Positions 8,154 to 16,238 of a stretch of DNA of 37,377 bases are shown here, piece after piece. The notes beneath the pieces are model-generated. The model saw only the letters and a list, made by a program, of their open reading frames with translations, did not search any database and had not been told where the DNA came from. This DNA comes from an uncultured beta proteobacterium (GTDB taxonomy: Bacteria; Pseudomonadota; Gammaproteobacteria; Burkholderiales; SG8-41). Position numbers and translations under genes: made by a program. The DNA is taken from the NCBI GenBank assembly GCA_903885665.1, contig CAISJL010000061.1:1-37377 (forward strand). Direction: 5' to 3'. Position 1 is the first letter of the stretch; every line of letters starts with the position of its first letter.

Positions 8154-9218
8154 ATGGCTCAAAATAATGCAGCTGAGGCGGGGCTAGAGCCGCCAGCAAT
8201 GAGCGAAAAGCTCAAACAAGAACTCGATCAACTCACTCGAATACAGCGTGCCGCGGTATTAATGTTGCTATTGGGTGAGCAAGAAGCCGCAAATATTATT
8301 CAGTATTTAGATCCTAAAGAAGTGCAACCGCTGGGTGCCGCAATGGTCTCCGTTGCCGATATTTCGCAAGAGGCTATTAATCATGTGTTGGATGAATTTC
8401 TCCAAACTATTAAACAACAAACGTATTTAGGTTTAGGTGTTGAAGACTACGTAGAGACAGTATTGAAGCGTGCCTTGGGCGCAGATAAGGCCGCTTCAGT
8501 TTTAGGGAGAATTTTGCCAGGTTCTTCCAGCAAAGGCTTGGAAGTGTTGCGTTGGATGGATGCGCGCGGTATTGCAGATATGGTGCGTGAAGAGCATCCG
8601 CAGGTGATAGCAATTATCTTATCCGTTTTAGAGTCCATGGTGGCTGCTGATGTATTGAATTATTTAGATGCAGAGATTCGCCCCGAGATTATCCAGCGCA
8701 TTGCGACCTTGGATACAGTCACACCGGCTGCGATGAAAGAGCTAGAAGTCATCATGAGTAAACAGTTCTCTTCGAGCTCATCGAGCGCATCGTCTAACTT
8801 GGGTGGTGTGAAGGTTGCGGCTGATATTTTAAACTTTACTAAAACCACACCATTGGCTGGCATTATGAAGTCGGTGACTCAGTCGGATGGTGATTTAGCA
8901 CTAAAAATTCAAGATAATATGTTCACCTTTGCTAACTTGGTGGGCTGTGATAACCGTAGTATTCAGGTCATTATGCGTGCCGTAGAGCCCGATTTGTTGA
9001 TGGTGGCCTTAAAGGGTGCGGATCAAGGTGTGCGTGCTAAGTTCTTTGATAATATGTCAACTCGTGCCCGTTCCATGTTTATCGATGATATGGAAGCGAA
9101 AGGCCCGATGCGCTTGGCCGATGTTGAAGAAGGCCAGAAGCAAGTGATTCGGATTGCCCGTAAGTTGTCGGATACTGGCGAGATTATGTTAGCTGGTGGT
9201 GGTGACGATTTTGTCTAA
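8154..9218 (+). CDS. fliG: Flagellar motor switch protein FliG
   Basis: Rotor protein of the C-ring that couples stator ion flow to rotation and sits on the FliF tail. 354 aa, slightly longer than usual through a 16-residue N-terminal extension and a Ser-rich stretch near 205-212. The EHPQ motif of the middle domain is at 147-150. The C-terminal torque helix carries the conserved charges in RARSMFIDDMEAKGP (Asp311, Asp312). AAGGA lies just 2 nt before the ATG, a short spacing; Met16 is a possible alternative start. Its end overlaps the start of fliH. Confidence 0.97.
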   Translation: MAQNNAAEAGLEPPAMSEKLKQELDQLTRIQRAAVLMLLLGEQEAANIIQYLDPKEVQPLGAAMVSVADISQEAINHVLDEFLQTIKQQTYLGLGVEDYVETVLKRALGADKAASVLGRILPGSSSKGLEVLRWMDARGIADMVREEHPQVIAIILSVLESMVAADVLNYLDAEIRPEIIQRIATLDTVTPAAMKELEVIMSKQFSSSSSSASSNLGGVKVAADILNFTKTTPLAGIMKSVTQSDGDLALKIQDNMFTFANLVGCDNRSIQVIMRAVEPDLLMVALKGADQGVRAKFFDNMSTRARSMFIDDMEAKGPMRLADVEEGQKQVIRIARKLSDTGEIMLAGGGDDFV

Positions 9219-10356
9219 TTCTTCATCTCACGCACCCAATTCTGCTGCGGCAGCTCGGTTTCATACGCTGCCCATCGAGGAGAGTGCTAAGATCGTTCGC
9301 CCCTTTGTTGAGATTTGGAATGCGGTCGATGTAGTGAATAAACCATTTCATGCCAGTCAGTGGGATGGTCAATCGCCAGTGCCTGCGCATGAAGGGACTT
9401 CATCGGAAGTCGCTACCCATGTGCAAGAGCTCGTTGATGATGCTGCTATAGCAGATGATGTTGCTGTTGACGCTGCAAGTGATAGTCAAGATGTTGTTGC
9501 TGCCGACTCTGTTATTGATACAGCGATCGATACTGCAGTTACTGTGACTGAAGTTGTAGCGGATGAATCGCATCAATTGGCGCTGCAAGCGCAATGGGAT
9601 GCTGGTTATGAAGAGGGTTTGGCTAAAGCGCGTGCTGAGCATGCAATAGCGATTAAAGAAGAACACCAGCAACTCAATGCGTTAATGCAATCAATTAATG
9701 ACGCTTTGAGCAATACGCCACAATTATTTGCCGGTTTTGAGCGACTAGCGCTACATATGGCCAAGCAATTGGTGCGTGGTGAGTTATCATTATCAGGAGA
9801 TGCGATTCGTAGACTCATTGCGGGTTGCTTAGTCGATATTGAAAATAAAGTAGCATTGACGGTATTTTTAAACCCAGAGGACTTGGATAAATATCGTATA
9901 TTGAATGAAGGTTTGCCGAAAGGGGCAAGCATTGCTCCGGATGCGGCTCTCAGTCGTGGCAGCGTGCGCGTTGCAATGGCTGATGGTGCAATAGAAGATT
10001 TAATAGAGCATCGACTCGAGTCACTCGCCCAGTCTTTACTCGGAAGCTCTGCAGAGCAGTTGGGTGTGTTGGGTGGTGCACAGTCGATTGCGGGGATGTC
10101 TGGTTTAGGACAGTCTAGTCATCTTGCACATCCGGTAAGTCCGTCGTTTGTCAGCCAACGTCATCATGATCAGGGTAGTGTGAATTCACATGCTAACACT
10201 GTGCATGCTGATGTTGAAGATCTTGCTGATCGCGCAGATTCACGTTTTGCAATCAGTGACGTGGATGACTTTACGGTATTGCCACCAATTGGTAGTGGGG
10301 ATGATTATCCGAGCGCGCCTGCAGAGGATTCCATCCGGCATTACGATGGGCTTTGA
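9196..10356 (+). CDS. fliH: Flagellar assembly protein FliH (extended form)
   Basis: Regulator of the export ATPase FliI and carrier of it to the export gate. 386 aa, against roughly 230 in typical FliH. The conserved part is about 125-290: QWDAGYEEGLAKARAE coiled-coil start, then the globular region ending IEDLIEHRLESLAQSLLG. The N-terminal extension is acidic and Ala/Val/Asp-rich (about 70-125), and about 95 variable residues follow the core. The start is uncertain: three consecutive GTG codons (9196, 9199, 9202) and a TTG at 9211 are available, with no clear ribosome-binding site. All overlap fliG, so translational coupling is likely. Confidence 0.9.
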   Translation: MVVTILSNSSSHAPNSAAAARFHTLPIEESAKIVRPFVEIWNAVDVVNKPFHASQWDGQSPVPAHEGTSSEVATHVQELVDDAAIADDVAVDAASDSQDVVAADSVIDTAIDTAVTVTEVVADESHQLALQAQWDAGYEEGLAKARAEHAIAIKEEHQQLNALMQSINDALSNTPQLFAGFERLALHMAKQLVRGELSLSGDAIRRLIAGCLVDIENKVALTVFLNPEDLDKYRILNEGLPKGASIAPDAALSRGSVRVAMADGAIEDLIEHRLESLAQSLLGSSAEQLGVLGGAQSIAGMSGLGQSSHLAHPVSPSFVSQRHHDQGSVNSHANTVHADVEDLADRADSRFAISDVDDFTVLPPIGSGDDYPSAPAEDSIRHYDGL

Positions 10357-11680
10357 TTTTACTCACGATGTAGATCGCGCCATACGCCGCACCCGTATTG
10401 GGGAGCCTGTGCGTAGCGGTCGACTCTTGCGTATGGTCGGATTGACCTTGGAGGCCAAAGGGATACAAGCGCCGATTGGTGCGCATTGTATTGTTGAAGG
10501 TGCTGAAGGTATCCGAGTTGAAGCTGAAGTCGTGGGCTTTAATGACAAGACCACATTTTTAATGCCCTTTAGTGCCTCTACAGGTATTGCACCTGGTGCG
10601 ATTGTGCGTGTGGTGAGCATGACGCCTAAGGCGCGTTTGGGTGTAGAGTTATTGGGGCGCGTGATTGATGCGCGAGGCCATCCTCTAGATGGTCGCCCAC
10701 TGCCCGAATGTAATGATGAATTAAGTCTGCAGGGTTTGGAGTTAAATCCATTAGAGCGCGGCCCAATTGATCAGGTCTTAGATGTTGGTGTGCGGTCTAT
10801 CAATGCTATTTTGACTATGGGTCGTGGTCAGCGTGTGGGTTTGATTGCTGGATCGGGCGTGGGCAAGAGTGTGCTACTCGGGATGCTGACGCGCTACACC
10901 AAGGTTGATGTCGTGGTCATTGGTTTGATTGGTGAGCGTGGTCGCGAAGTCAATGAGTTTATTAAAGAGTCCCTAGGGGCTGAAGGTCTGGCCCGTTCCG
11001 TAGTGGTAGCAGCACCTGCGAATGTACCGCCAGTTTTGCGGTTACGGGCAGCGCACTTGTCACATCTGATTGCAGAATATTTTCGTGATCAAGGCTTAAA
11101 CGTGCTTTTAATCATTGATAGTTTGACTCGCGTGGCGCATGCGCAGCGCGAAATCGGTTTAGCCGTTGGTGAGCCACCCACCTCTAAAGGGTATCCGCCA
11201 TCGGTATTTGCTTTGCTCCCCAATTTAATTGAGCGTGCAGGTGTAGGGCGTAATGGTGTGGGTTCGATCACTGCGATCTATACGGTGCTGATGGAAAACG
11301 ATGATCGTTCAGACCCTATTGTGGATATTGCTCGTGCATCTTTAGACGGTCAGGTGATGTTGTCCCGAGACTTAGCAGATGCCGCGCATTATCCCGCCAT
11401 TGATTTGACTGGCTCGATATCACGGGTGATGCAATCTATTGTGCCCGCCGACCGTTTACAAGCCGCTAATCGCTTGCGCCGATTGTGGAGCGTGTATCAG
11501 CAAAATCGTGATTTAATTCAAGCTGGTGCTTATCAAATGGGCGCCAATAGCGAGCTTGACGAGGCAATTAGTCGTCGTGGAGATATGGAAGAGTTCTTAC
11601 GTCAAGGTATGCATGTGGGGGTTGATTATGAAACCTCGATTGCTGAGCTCCTGACAGTGTTGCCAGTAAATACAAATTAG
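10346..11680 (+). CDS. fliI: Flagellum-specific export ATPase FliI
   Basis: Hexameric cytoplasmic ATPase of the flagellar type III export apparatus. The ATG at 10346 gives 444 aa, the usual length, and overlaps fliH by 11 nt; the 52-residue in-frame upstream extension lies inside fliH and is not FliI-like. Walker A is GSGVGKSV (169-176), followed by GERGREVNEF and the family signature DSLTRVAHAQREI with GEPPTSKGYPPSVF. The C-terminal region (QNRDLIQAGAYQMGANSELDEAI) also matches. No frameshift was seen. Confidence 0.97.
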   Translation: MGFDFTHDVDRAIRRTRIGEPVRSGRLLRMVGLTLEAKGIQAPIGAHCIVEGAEGIRVEAEVVGFNDKTTFLMPFSASTGIAPGAIVRVVSMTPKARLGVELLGRVIDARGHPLDGRPLPECNDELSLQGLELNPLERGPIDQVLDVGVRSINAILTMGRGQRVGLIAGSGVGKSVLLGMLTRYTKVDVVVIGLIGERGREVNEFIKESLGAEGLARSVVVAAPANVPPVLRLRAAHLSHLIAEYFRDQGLNVLLIIDSLTRVAHAQREIGLAVGEPPTSKGYPPSVFALLPNLIERAGVGRNGVGSITAIYTVLMENDDRSDPIVDIARASLDGQVMLSRDLADAAHYPAIDLTGSISRVMQSIVPADRLQAANRLRRLWSVYQQNRDLIQAGAYQMGANSELDEAISRRGDMEEFLRQGMHVGVDYETSIAELLTVLPVNTN

Positions 11681-11693
11681 ATGAGGTATTGAT

Positions 11694-12137
11694 ATGAACA
11701 CAGGTCGGACATGGGATGTGTTAGCGCAGTTAGGTGAAACCAAAGCCAGTGATGCGATGGCCAATTTGACTCGTGCGCGTAAAACCTTAGAAGATATGCA
11801 AGCCTCAGAGGCGCGCTTGCAGGAATTGTATGCTGATTACAGTAGTCGATTACAGCAGCAAGATGGCGCTGTATGCAGTATGAGCGAGACCAAAAATATC
11901 CGTAATTTTATGGACCATATTGAAAATCTGCGCGAGGGTATGACTAAGAATCGACTGATTGCAGAAAGTGCAGTAGGGACTGCCCGCCGGTTGCATGCAG
12001 AAGCAGAACAGTATCGCGTCAAAATGCGCGGACTAGCGGATCGGGCTGCTGAGCAACTACGGCGTGAACAAGAAGCGGCAGAAGCAAAGCGTATGGATGC
12101 TCTGGCTGTTAGTCGTTATAACTTTGGACGGCGTTAA
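11694..12137 (+). CDS. fliJ: Flagellar export chaperone FliJ
   Basis: 147 aa, nearly all predicted helical coiled coil with heptad-like Leu/Ala spacing and many Glu/Arg residues, as in FliJ, which fits into the FliI ring and promotes export. GAGG lies 7 nt before the ATG. It is 13 nt after fliI and ends the block; fliK, the C-ring genes fliM/fliN and the export-gate genes do not follow and must be elsewhere. The assignment rests on position as much as on sequence, since FliJ is poorly conserved. Confidence 0.9.
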   Translation: MNTGRTWDVLAQLGETKASDAMANLTRARKTLEDMQASEARLQELYADYSSRLQQQDGAVCSMSETKNIRNFMDHIENLREGMTKNRLIAESAVGTARRLHAEAEQYRVKMRGLADRAAEQLRREQEAAEAKRMDALAVSRYNFGRR

Positions 12138-12179
12138 GCGATCACTAATTTGCGGCATAACAATTTTAAGGTGTCACTC

Positions 12180-12261
12180 ATTTAAGGTATAAGTAATTAA
12201 AATATACTTAATTTAAGATATAAGTAATTTTAATTTTAAATAATTTAAGATGTAACGGATT
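12180..12261. repeat. AT-rich direct repeats after fliJ, period about 31 bp
   Basis: Three related copies start at 12180, 12211 and 12243: ATTTAAGGTATAAGTAATT, ATTTAAGATATAAGTAATT and ATTTAAGATGTAACGGATT. A weaker copy starts near 12162. They lie in the convergent spacer between fliJ and the VOC gene. No coding potential was seen. No GC-rich hairpin with a U-run follows fliJ. Confidence 0.75.
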
Positions 12262-12330
12262 TTAGGTGCAATCCAATTAAGGAGCGCTAGCCGAGCTCCG
12301 GCAATAAACGCATTATCGTAAATATGCGGA

Positions 12331-13254
12331 TTACTGTATAAACGGTAGATCTTGATCTGCCGTTTGAAAAAAAATTATCCCACCCACAGCTGCCGGTAGT
12401 GCTAGCAAAACGCTGCCACAGTGTAGGCGGCTCAGGTGCGGCTGATGAGTCAGTGTTCGTGCGGTGTGGGTGAGATCTGGGCTCTCAAGGACATAACCGG
12501 CAATCCACGGCAGGCACGGTACTGGGGCGAATGGAACCAGGTCTTCGATCGCTGCAGCGCTGATAAATAACAGACTGCCACGACTGCTGGTGATCCGCCA
12601 ATGTCGCCCATGACGATGTAGTGCAAGCCCTGTGTAACGGGCGAAGCGTTGCGCTGTGGCGTGCGGATCAGCACATACGATGATCACTGCTCGAAGCGCT
12701 GTGGCACCGTTGGCGTGTTTGAGCCAGCGTGCTTGCCACAGGTGTTGTGGTGTGTGTTGCTGGCAGAATTGAATTCGACCTTCTGCCATAGTATCGGCAG
12801 CGACACGCACTACCGTAAAACGTGCTGTTGCGCTGCGTTGCGGGTCGTCTTGATCAATGCCAATTTCACGTTGTAAGTGCACCGCAGGCAGGGGCTCAAA
12901 ACCGGCAGCCTCTAAGCGTGCAAAGTCACGCTCGGGTGTGCTGGTGCCTAGAGCAATCAGATGCACACCAATATAGCGTGCGATGGCGTTGCGGAGTTGT
13001 TGCGCGATTGGGGTGTCCGCAATGGGTGTGAGGAACTCTAAATAGCCAGACCCCAGCATAATGCACCGATTGCCGCTACCTGCAGGTGTGAGCGGCGTAT
13101 TGGGTGCAAGCCGGTGTGATTGCGCTGAGAACGGGGTGAGTGTGAAGCCGGCCTCGATCAGTGCGCTGCTAGCCGTCTCGATATTGGGGATAAAGTGCGC
13201 GATGTGATCGATATTTAACTGCCCCTGTGCAGGGCATTGTTGTGCTTGATCCAT
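12331..13254 (-). CDS. VOC-superfamily (glyoxalase-like) protein
   Basis: 307 aa, soluble, no signal peptide. The N-terminal half begins LNIDHIAHFIPNIETASSAL and continues to GYLEFLTPIAD, with His17 and Glu73 in positions typical of metal ligands in vicinal-oxygen-chelate folds. A second, weaker half starts near LRAVIIVCADPHATAQRF. This fits a two-module glyoxalase-like protein; members include dioxygenases, isomerases and lyases, and the reaction cannot be told from sequence. It is the last gene of the UbiD operon, 15 nt after the dehydrogenase gene, so it may act late in the pathway. No clear ribosome-binding site was seen. Confidence 0.8.
   Translation of the reverse strand: MDQAQQCPAQGQLNIDHIAHFIPNIETASSALIEAGFTLTPFSAQSHRLAPNTPLTPAGSGNRCIMLGSGYLEFLTPIADTPIAQQLRNAIARYIGVHLIALGTSTPERDFARLEAAGFEPLPAVHLQREIGIDQDDPQRSATARFTVVRVAADTMAEGRIQFCQQHTPQHLWQARWLKHANGATALRAVIIVCADPHATAQRFARYTGLALHRHGRHWRITSSRGSLLFISAAAIEDLVPFAPVPCLPWIAGYVLESPDLTHTARTLTHQPHLSRLHCGSVLLALPAAVGGIIFFQTADQDLPFIQ
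12340..12365. repeat. 12-bp inverted repeat at the end of the VOC gene
   Basis: AAACGGTAGATC and GATCTGCCGTTT face each other with a 2-nt centre; one position is a G-T-type mismatch. It spans the last codons of the VOC gene. Neither strand has a run of T after it, so it is not a standard intrinsic terminator, though it could stabilise the 3' end of the operon mRNA. Confidence 0.55.
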
Positions 13255-13269
13255 GCATTAGCGCCTGAA

Positions 13270-14265
13270 TTAGTAACCCAGTTTACGATCGATTTGGCGC
13301 TTTAAGCGTTGACCTGCCCAGTAGCGCTCTAGGTTTTCAAACCAAAGGTCTAGTGAGATGTCGATGTAGTATTCGCCATCATCACAGGAGATATGTGGAG
13401 TAATGATTAAATTGGGAGTGGTCCAGAGGGTAGAGCTCGGGGGTAGCGGTTCAGGATCGACAACATCGAGTATAGCTGCGCCCAGCAAGCCTTGGCGTAG
13501 ACGCGCTTCGAGGGCAACATAATCGGCGACCGGACCGCGCCCAATGTTGACTACACCCGCAGTCGGTTTGAGTAGGGCGAGTCGCTCTTCATTGAGCAAG
13601 TGACGGGTCTCGGCGGTGAGTGGAACGGCTAACACCACAAAGTCGGCTTTGGGTAATACTTTATTGAGTTGTGTGTAGCTCACCACCCGGTCGGCATAGC
13701 GGTTTTTTTGGGCGCTACGACGCACACCGATGACGTGTAGGCCTAGGGTTTTAGCAGCACGCGCAGCGCCGGTGCCGAGGTCACCCAAGCCGATGACTAC
13801 TGCGGTCTTGTACTTAATACTGGGTGAGAATAGCGCCTCCCAGTGCTTGCGATGTTGGTTGGCGATGATCTCGGTCATACGCGAGTTCAGAAGGTTATAG
13901 GCCATGATCATGTATTGCTCAGCCTTGTGGCCGTGGGCGCCACTGTTATTCGTAAATAACAATTTGGGGGGCAACCAATCCAAGGGCAGCACTCCATCTA
14001 CACCCGCAGAAGTGGCATGTAGCCAGCGTAATTTGGGCGCACGCTCAGTCAGATGTTCTCGCCGGGCGGGTACGCCAATAATTGCTTCGGTGTTGGCGAT
14101 AACGTTGTCTAAAATGTCACCATCCCAACCAAAACTCACTTCAATCTGGCGTGCCAGTGCGCGATGGCGGGAGCAGGCGCGCGCCCAGAGCTCTGGCGTG
14201 ACGTGGAAAATCGCATTTTTTTTGCGGGTGTTCTCGATGTGTAGACGTAGTTTAGGTTTGGCCAT
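13270..14265 (-). CDS. D-2-hydroxyacid dehydrogenase (GhrA-like)
   Basis: 331 aa, a normal length for the family, which reduces 2-oxoacids or oxidises D-2-hydroxyacids with NAD(P). The dinucleotide site GLGDLG is at 159-164. Arg182-Arg183 follow the second strand, which usually points to NADPH use. The catalytic Arg, Glu and His are visible at 243 (NIGRGP), 272 (DPEP) and 291 (TPHIS). No signal peptide. It follows the ABC binding protein gene by 48 nt in the UbiD operon, so its substrate is probably a 2-oxo or 2-hydroxy acid made in that pathway; this is inference. Confidence 0.92.
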   Translation of the reverse strand: MAKPKLRLHIENTRKKNAIFHVTPELWARACSRHRALARQIEVSFGWDGDILDNVIANTEAIIGVPARREHLTERAPKLRWLHATSAGVDGVLPLDWLPPKLLFTNNSGAHGHKAEQYMIMAYNLLNSRMTEIIANQHRKHWEALFSPSIKYKTAVVIGLGDLGTGAARAAKTLGLHVIGVRRSAQKNRYADRVVSYTQLNKVLPKADFVVLAVPLTAETRHLLNEERLALLKPTAGVVNIGRGPVADYVALEARLRQGLLGAAILDVVDPEPLPPSSTLWTTPNLIITPHISCDDGEYYIDISLDLWFENLERYWAGQRLKRQIDRKLGY

Positions 14266-14313
14266 GACGAGGTTTTTTATGGTAATGAGCGGAGTGATAG
14301 GATTTTTATATAA

Positions 14314-15324
14314 CTATTTGATTTGTTTGGACTTTTGAAAAGGCTCTGTTACAAAGGTGGTATCAGGTGGGTCGATTTTAACTGCGCCCATGGCTTTACG
14401 AATCGCATGCATACGCTTGAGGGAGGCGACATCAGCGGCTTCAAAGCTCGCCATATAAGCGCTATTCCATTGTCCGGCATAGGCCTTCGCATCTTCAGCG
14501 CTCATATTCGCAGTTTTTTGGAGGATTTCTGCAACCTTATCTTTGTTCTTGGCGCCGTATTCCAGGGCTTTGCGGGTGGCGGCAATGAATTTAGCAACGG
14601 CTTCGGGTTGTTTGCTTAGATAGTCTTGATGCACGATCGTGACCGCGAGAATGGGGAGCGCACTATTTTTAGTGAGTTTTTTCCATTCATCGACGACATT
14701 AGCGATGGTGGAAAACTTTACTTCATCACTCATTTGCGCAAGAGTGACTGAGCGAATCGAGGCAGCGTCAACTTCTTTTTGTGCAATAAATTGCCATAAA
14801 CGACCTTCGTTGCCGGGCACTACGCTGTAGTCGCTGGCTTTGAGGCCATAGGTGCCTTCGAGCACTGCGCCTAAGATTGCATGTGTGGCGCTACCCGGTG
14901 GCGACATGCCAATTTTTTTGCCCTTGAGATCGGCTAAGGATTTGATGGGTGAGCCAGCCGGTACCACAATTTGCGCTTCGGCGATTTGGGTGGCGAGAAC
15001 AATTTTGACTGGCACCCCTTCAGCGGCGATACTCATTGCAGCGGTGGAGGGGGCGGCGAAAGCGAGATCAATGGCTTGGGGCACGATGGCACGTATCGGG
15101 GCGTTGACGTCGGCAAACTTGACCCATTCGATCTCCAGACCTTCTTTTTCAGCAAATTTGAGCTGCTCCATGACTGCGCCAAAGCCCAGACTAAAGCCGC
15201 TGGTCCAGTAGCCGACTTTGATTTTTTCTGCGTGTAACGAATTGCTCAAAAGCAGTGGGGTAATCAGTAATGCGCCGTGAACAAGGTGAGTGGCGAATCG
15301 AGAGAGCTGGGAGAGTGATAGCAT
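14314..15324 (-). CDS. ABC transporter substrate-binding protein (TauA/SsuA/NMT1 type)
   Basis: 336 aa. A signal peptide of about 32 residues ends in LHA before EKIKVGYW. The mature part has the fold landmarks of taurine/nitrate/aromatic-acid binding proteins: GYWTSGFSLGFG near the start, DLAFAAPSTAAMSIAAEGVPVKIV, the SLADLKGKKIG hinge segment and GSATHAILGAVLEG. It would capture the substrate in the periplasm for the permease and ATPase encoded in the same operon. AAGGA lies 10 nt upstream of the ATG. The ligand is unknown; taurine and sulfonates are possible for the family, but the UbiD context favours a carboxylate. Confidence 0.92.
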   Translation of the reverse strand: MLSLSQLSRFATHLVHGALLITPLLLSNSLHAEKIKVGYWTSGFSLGFGAVMEQLKFAEKEGLEIEWVKFADVNAPIRAIVPQAIDLAFAAPSTAAMSIAAEGVPVKIVLATQIAEAQIVVPAGSPIKSLADLKGKKIGMSPPGSATHAILGAVLEGTYGLKASDYSVVPGNEGRLWQFIAQKEVDAASIRSVTLAQMSDEVKFSTIANVVDEWKKLTKNSALPILAVTIVHQDYLSKQPEAVAKFIAATRKALEYGAKNKDKVAEILQKTANMSAEDAKAYAGQWNSAYMASFEAADVASLKRMHAIRKAMGAVKIDPPDTTFVTEPFQKSKQIK

Positions 15325-15354
15325 GTGTGCAAGGTCCTTTATAAAAAATCAATT

Positions 15355-15408
15355 AAATTAACCAAATTAACCAAATTAACCAAATTAACTAAATTAACTA
15401 AATTAATT
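15355..15408. repeat. 9-bp tandem repeat, six copies, between ABC ATPase and binding-protein genes
   Basis: AAATTAACC three times, AAATTAACT twice, then AAATTAATT, without interruption. A related AAATTAAAC lies at the end of the ATPase gene (15443-15451), so the unit may derive from the gene's 3' end. The array is inside the operon, upstream of the binding protein's ribosome-binding site. Confidence 0.95.
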
Positions 15409-15440
15409 CAACTCACTCAATCAATAAGTTCATGAATTTA

Positions 15441-16235
15441 TTAAATTAAACTTTTAAGTTCTTTAATGTATTGGCTGCTAGTTGTCGAGGTGGCATCACG
15501 GGGACGCTCTAGGGGAATAGCTAGGGTGCTGCGAATTCGTCCGGGGCGAGGAGCGAGCACAGTGACTTGGTCGGCGAGCACAACTGCTTCTTCAACGTCA
15601 TGGGTGACAAAGACAATGGTCATTTGTTTGAGTTGCTGGATGCGTAGTAACTCTTCGTGCATTTGGGCGCGAGTGAGCGCGTCTAGGCGTGAGAAGGGTT
15701 CATCCATCAATAAGATGCTGGGGTTTTGCACCAGACTACGCGCTAGCGCGACGCGGCTGCGCATGCCGCCAGAGAGTTGATAGGGGAACGCATCTGCAAA
15801 GCCAGCTAAGCCAACTAGGGCCAAGGCCTCGCATGCTTGTTCTTGGCGAGATTGCCGCGATAGTGAGCCAGCTTCTAGGCTGAACTCGACATTGTGCTGA
15901 GCGGTGCGCCACGGCAATAGTCGATCTTCTTGAAACATGTAGCTCACATGTGGCGAAGGGCCGCTGTGGTCGTTGTAAATACCGTTGATTGCAATACGAC
16001 CTTGGTTAGGCGTCATTAGGCCTGAAATAATATTGAGCAGGGTCGATTTGCCGCAGCCAGAACTACCCAGTATCGCTGCGATACTGTGGACGGGAATTTC
16101 TAGGTTGATTTGATCGAGTACTTGCAGTGGCGTGCCCTCAGCTGTAGCAAACCAGTGTGATAAGTCGCACACACTGATAGCAGAAGCTGGTGTGGTACTA
16201 GTTGGGTGTGATAGCGTGGATTCGATAGTGTTCAC
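15441..16235 (-). CDS. ABC transporter ATP-binding protein (TauB/SsuB type)
   Basis: 264 aa cytoplasmic ATPase of an importer. Walker A GSSGCGKST is at 57-65, the Q-loop segment is MFQEDRLLPW, the signature is LSGGM, Walker B is ILLMDEPF and the H-loop is FVTHDVEEA. The start is GTG, 3 nt after the UbiD stop codon and without a clear ribosome-binding site, so translation probably couples to UbiD. Its partners are the permease upstream of ubiX and the binding protein just downstream. Confidence 0.95.
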   Translation of the reverse strand: MNTIESTLSHPTSTTPASAISVCDLSHWFATAEGTPLQVLDQINLEIPVHSIAAILGSSGCGKSTLLNIISGLMTPNQGRIAINGIYNDHSGPSPHVSYMFQEDRLLPWRTAQHNVEFSLEAGSLSRQSRQEQACEALALVGLAGFADAFPYQLSGGMRSRVALARSLVQNPSILLMDEPFSRLDALTRAQMHEELLRIQQLKQMTIVFVTHDVEEAVVLADQVTVLAPRPGRIRSTLAIPLERPRDATSTTSSQYIKELKSLI

Positions 16236-16238
16236 AGC

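Noticed and set aside
15355-15408. CRISPR-like array
   Set aside because: The units are 9 bp and contiguous with no spacers, and there are no cas genes.
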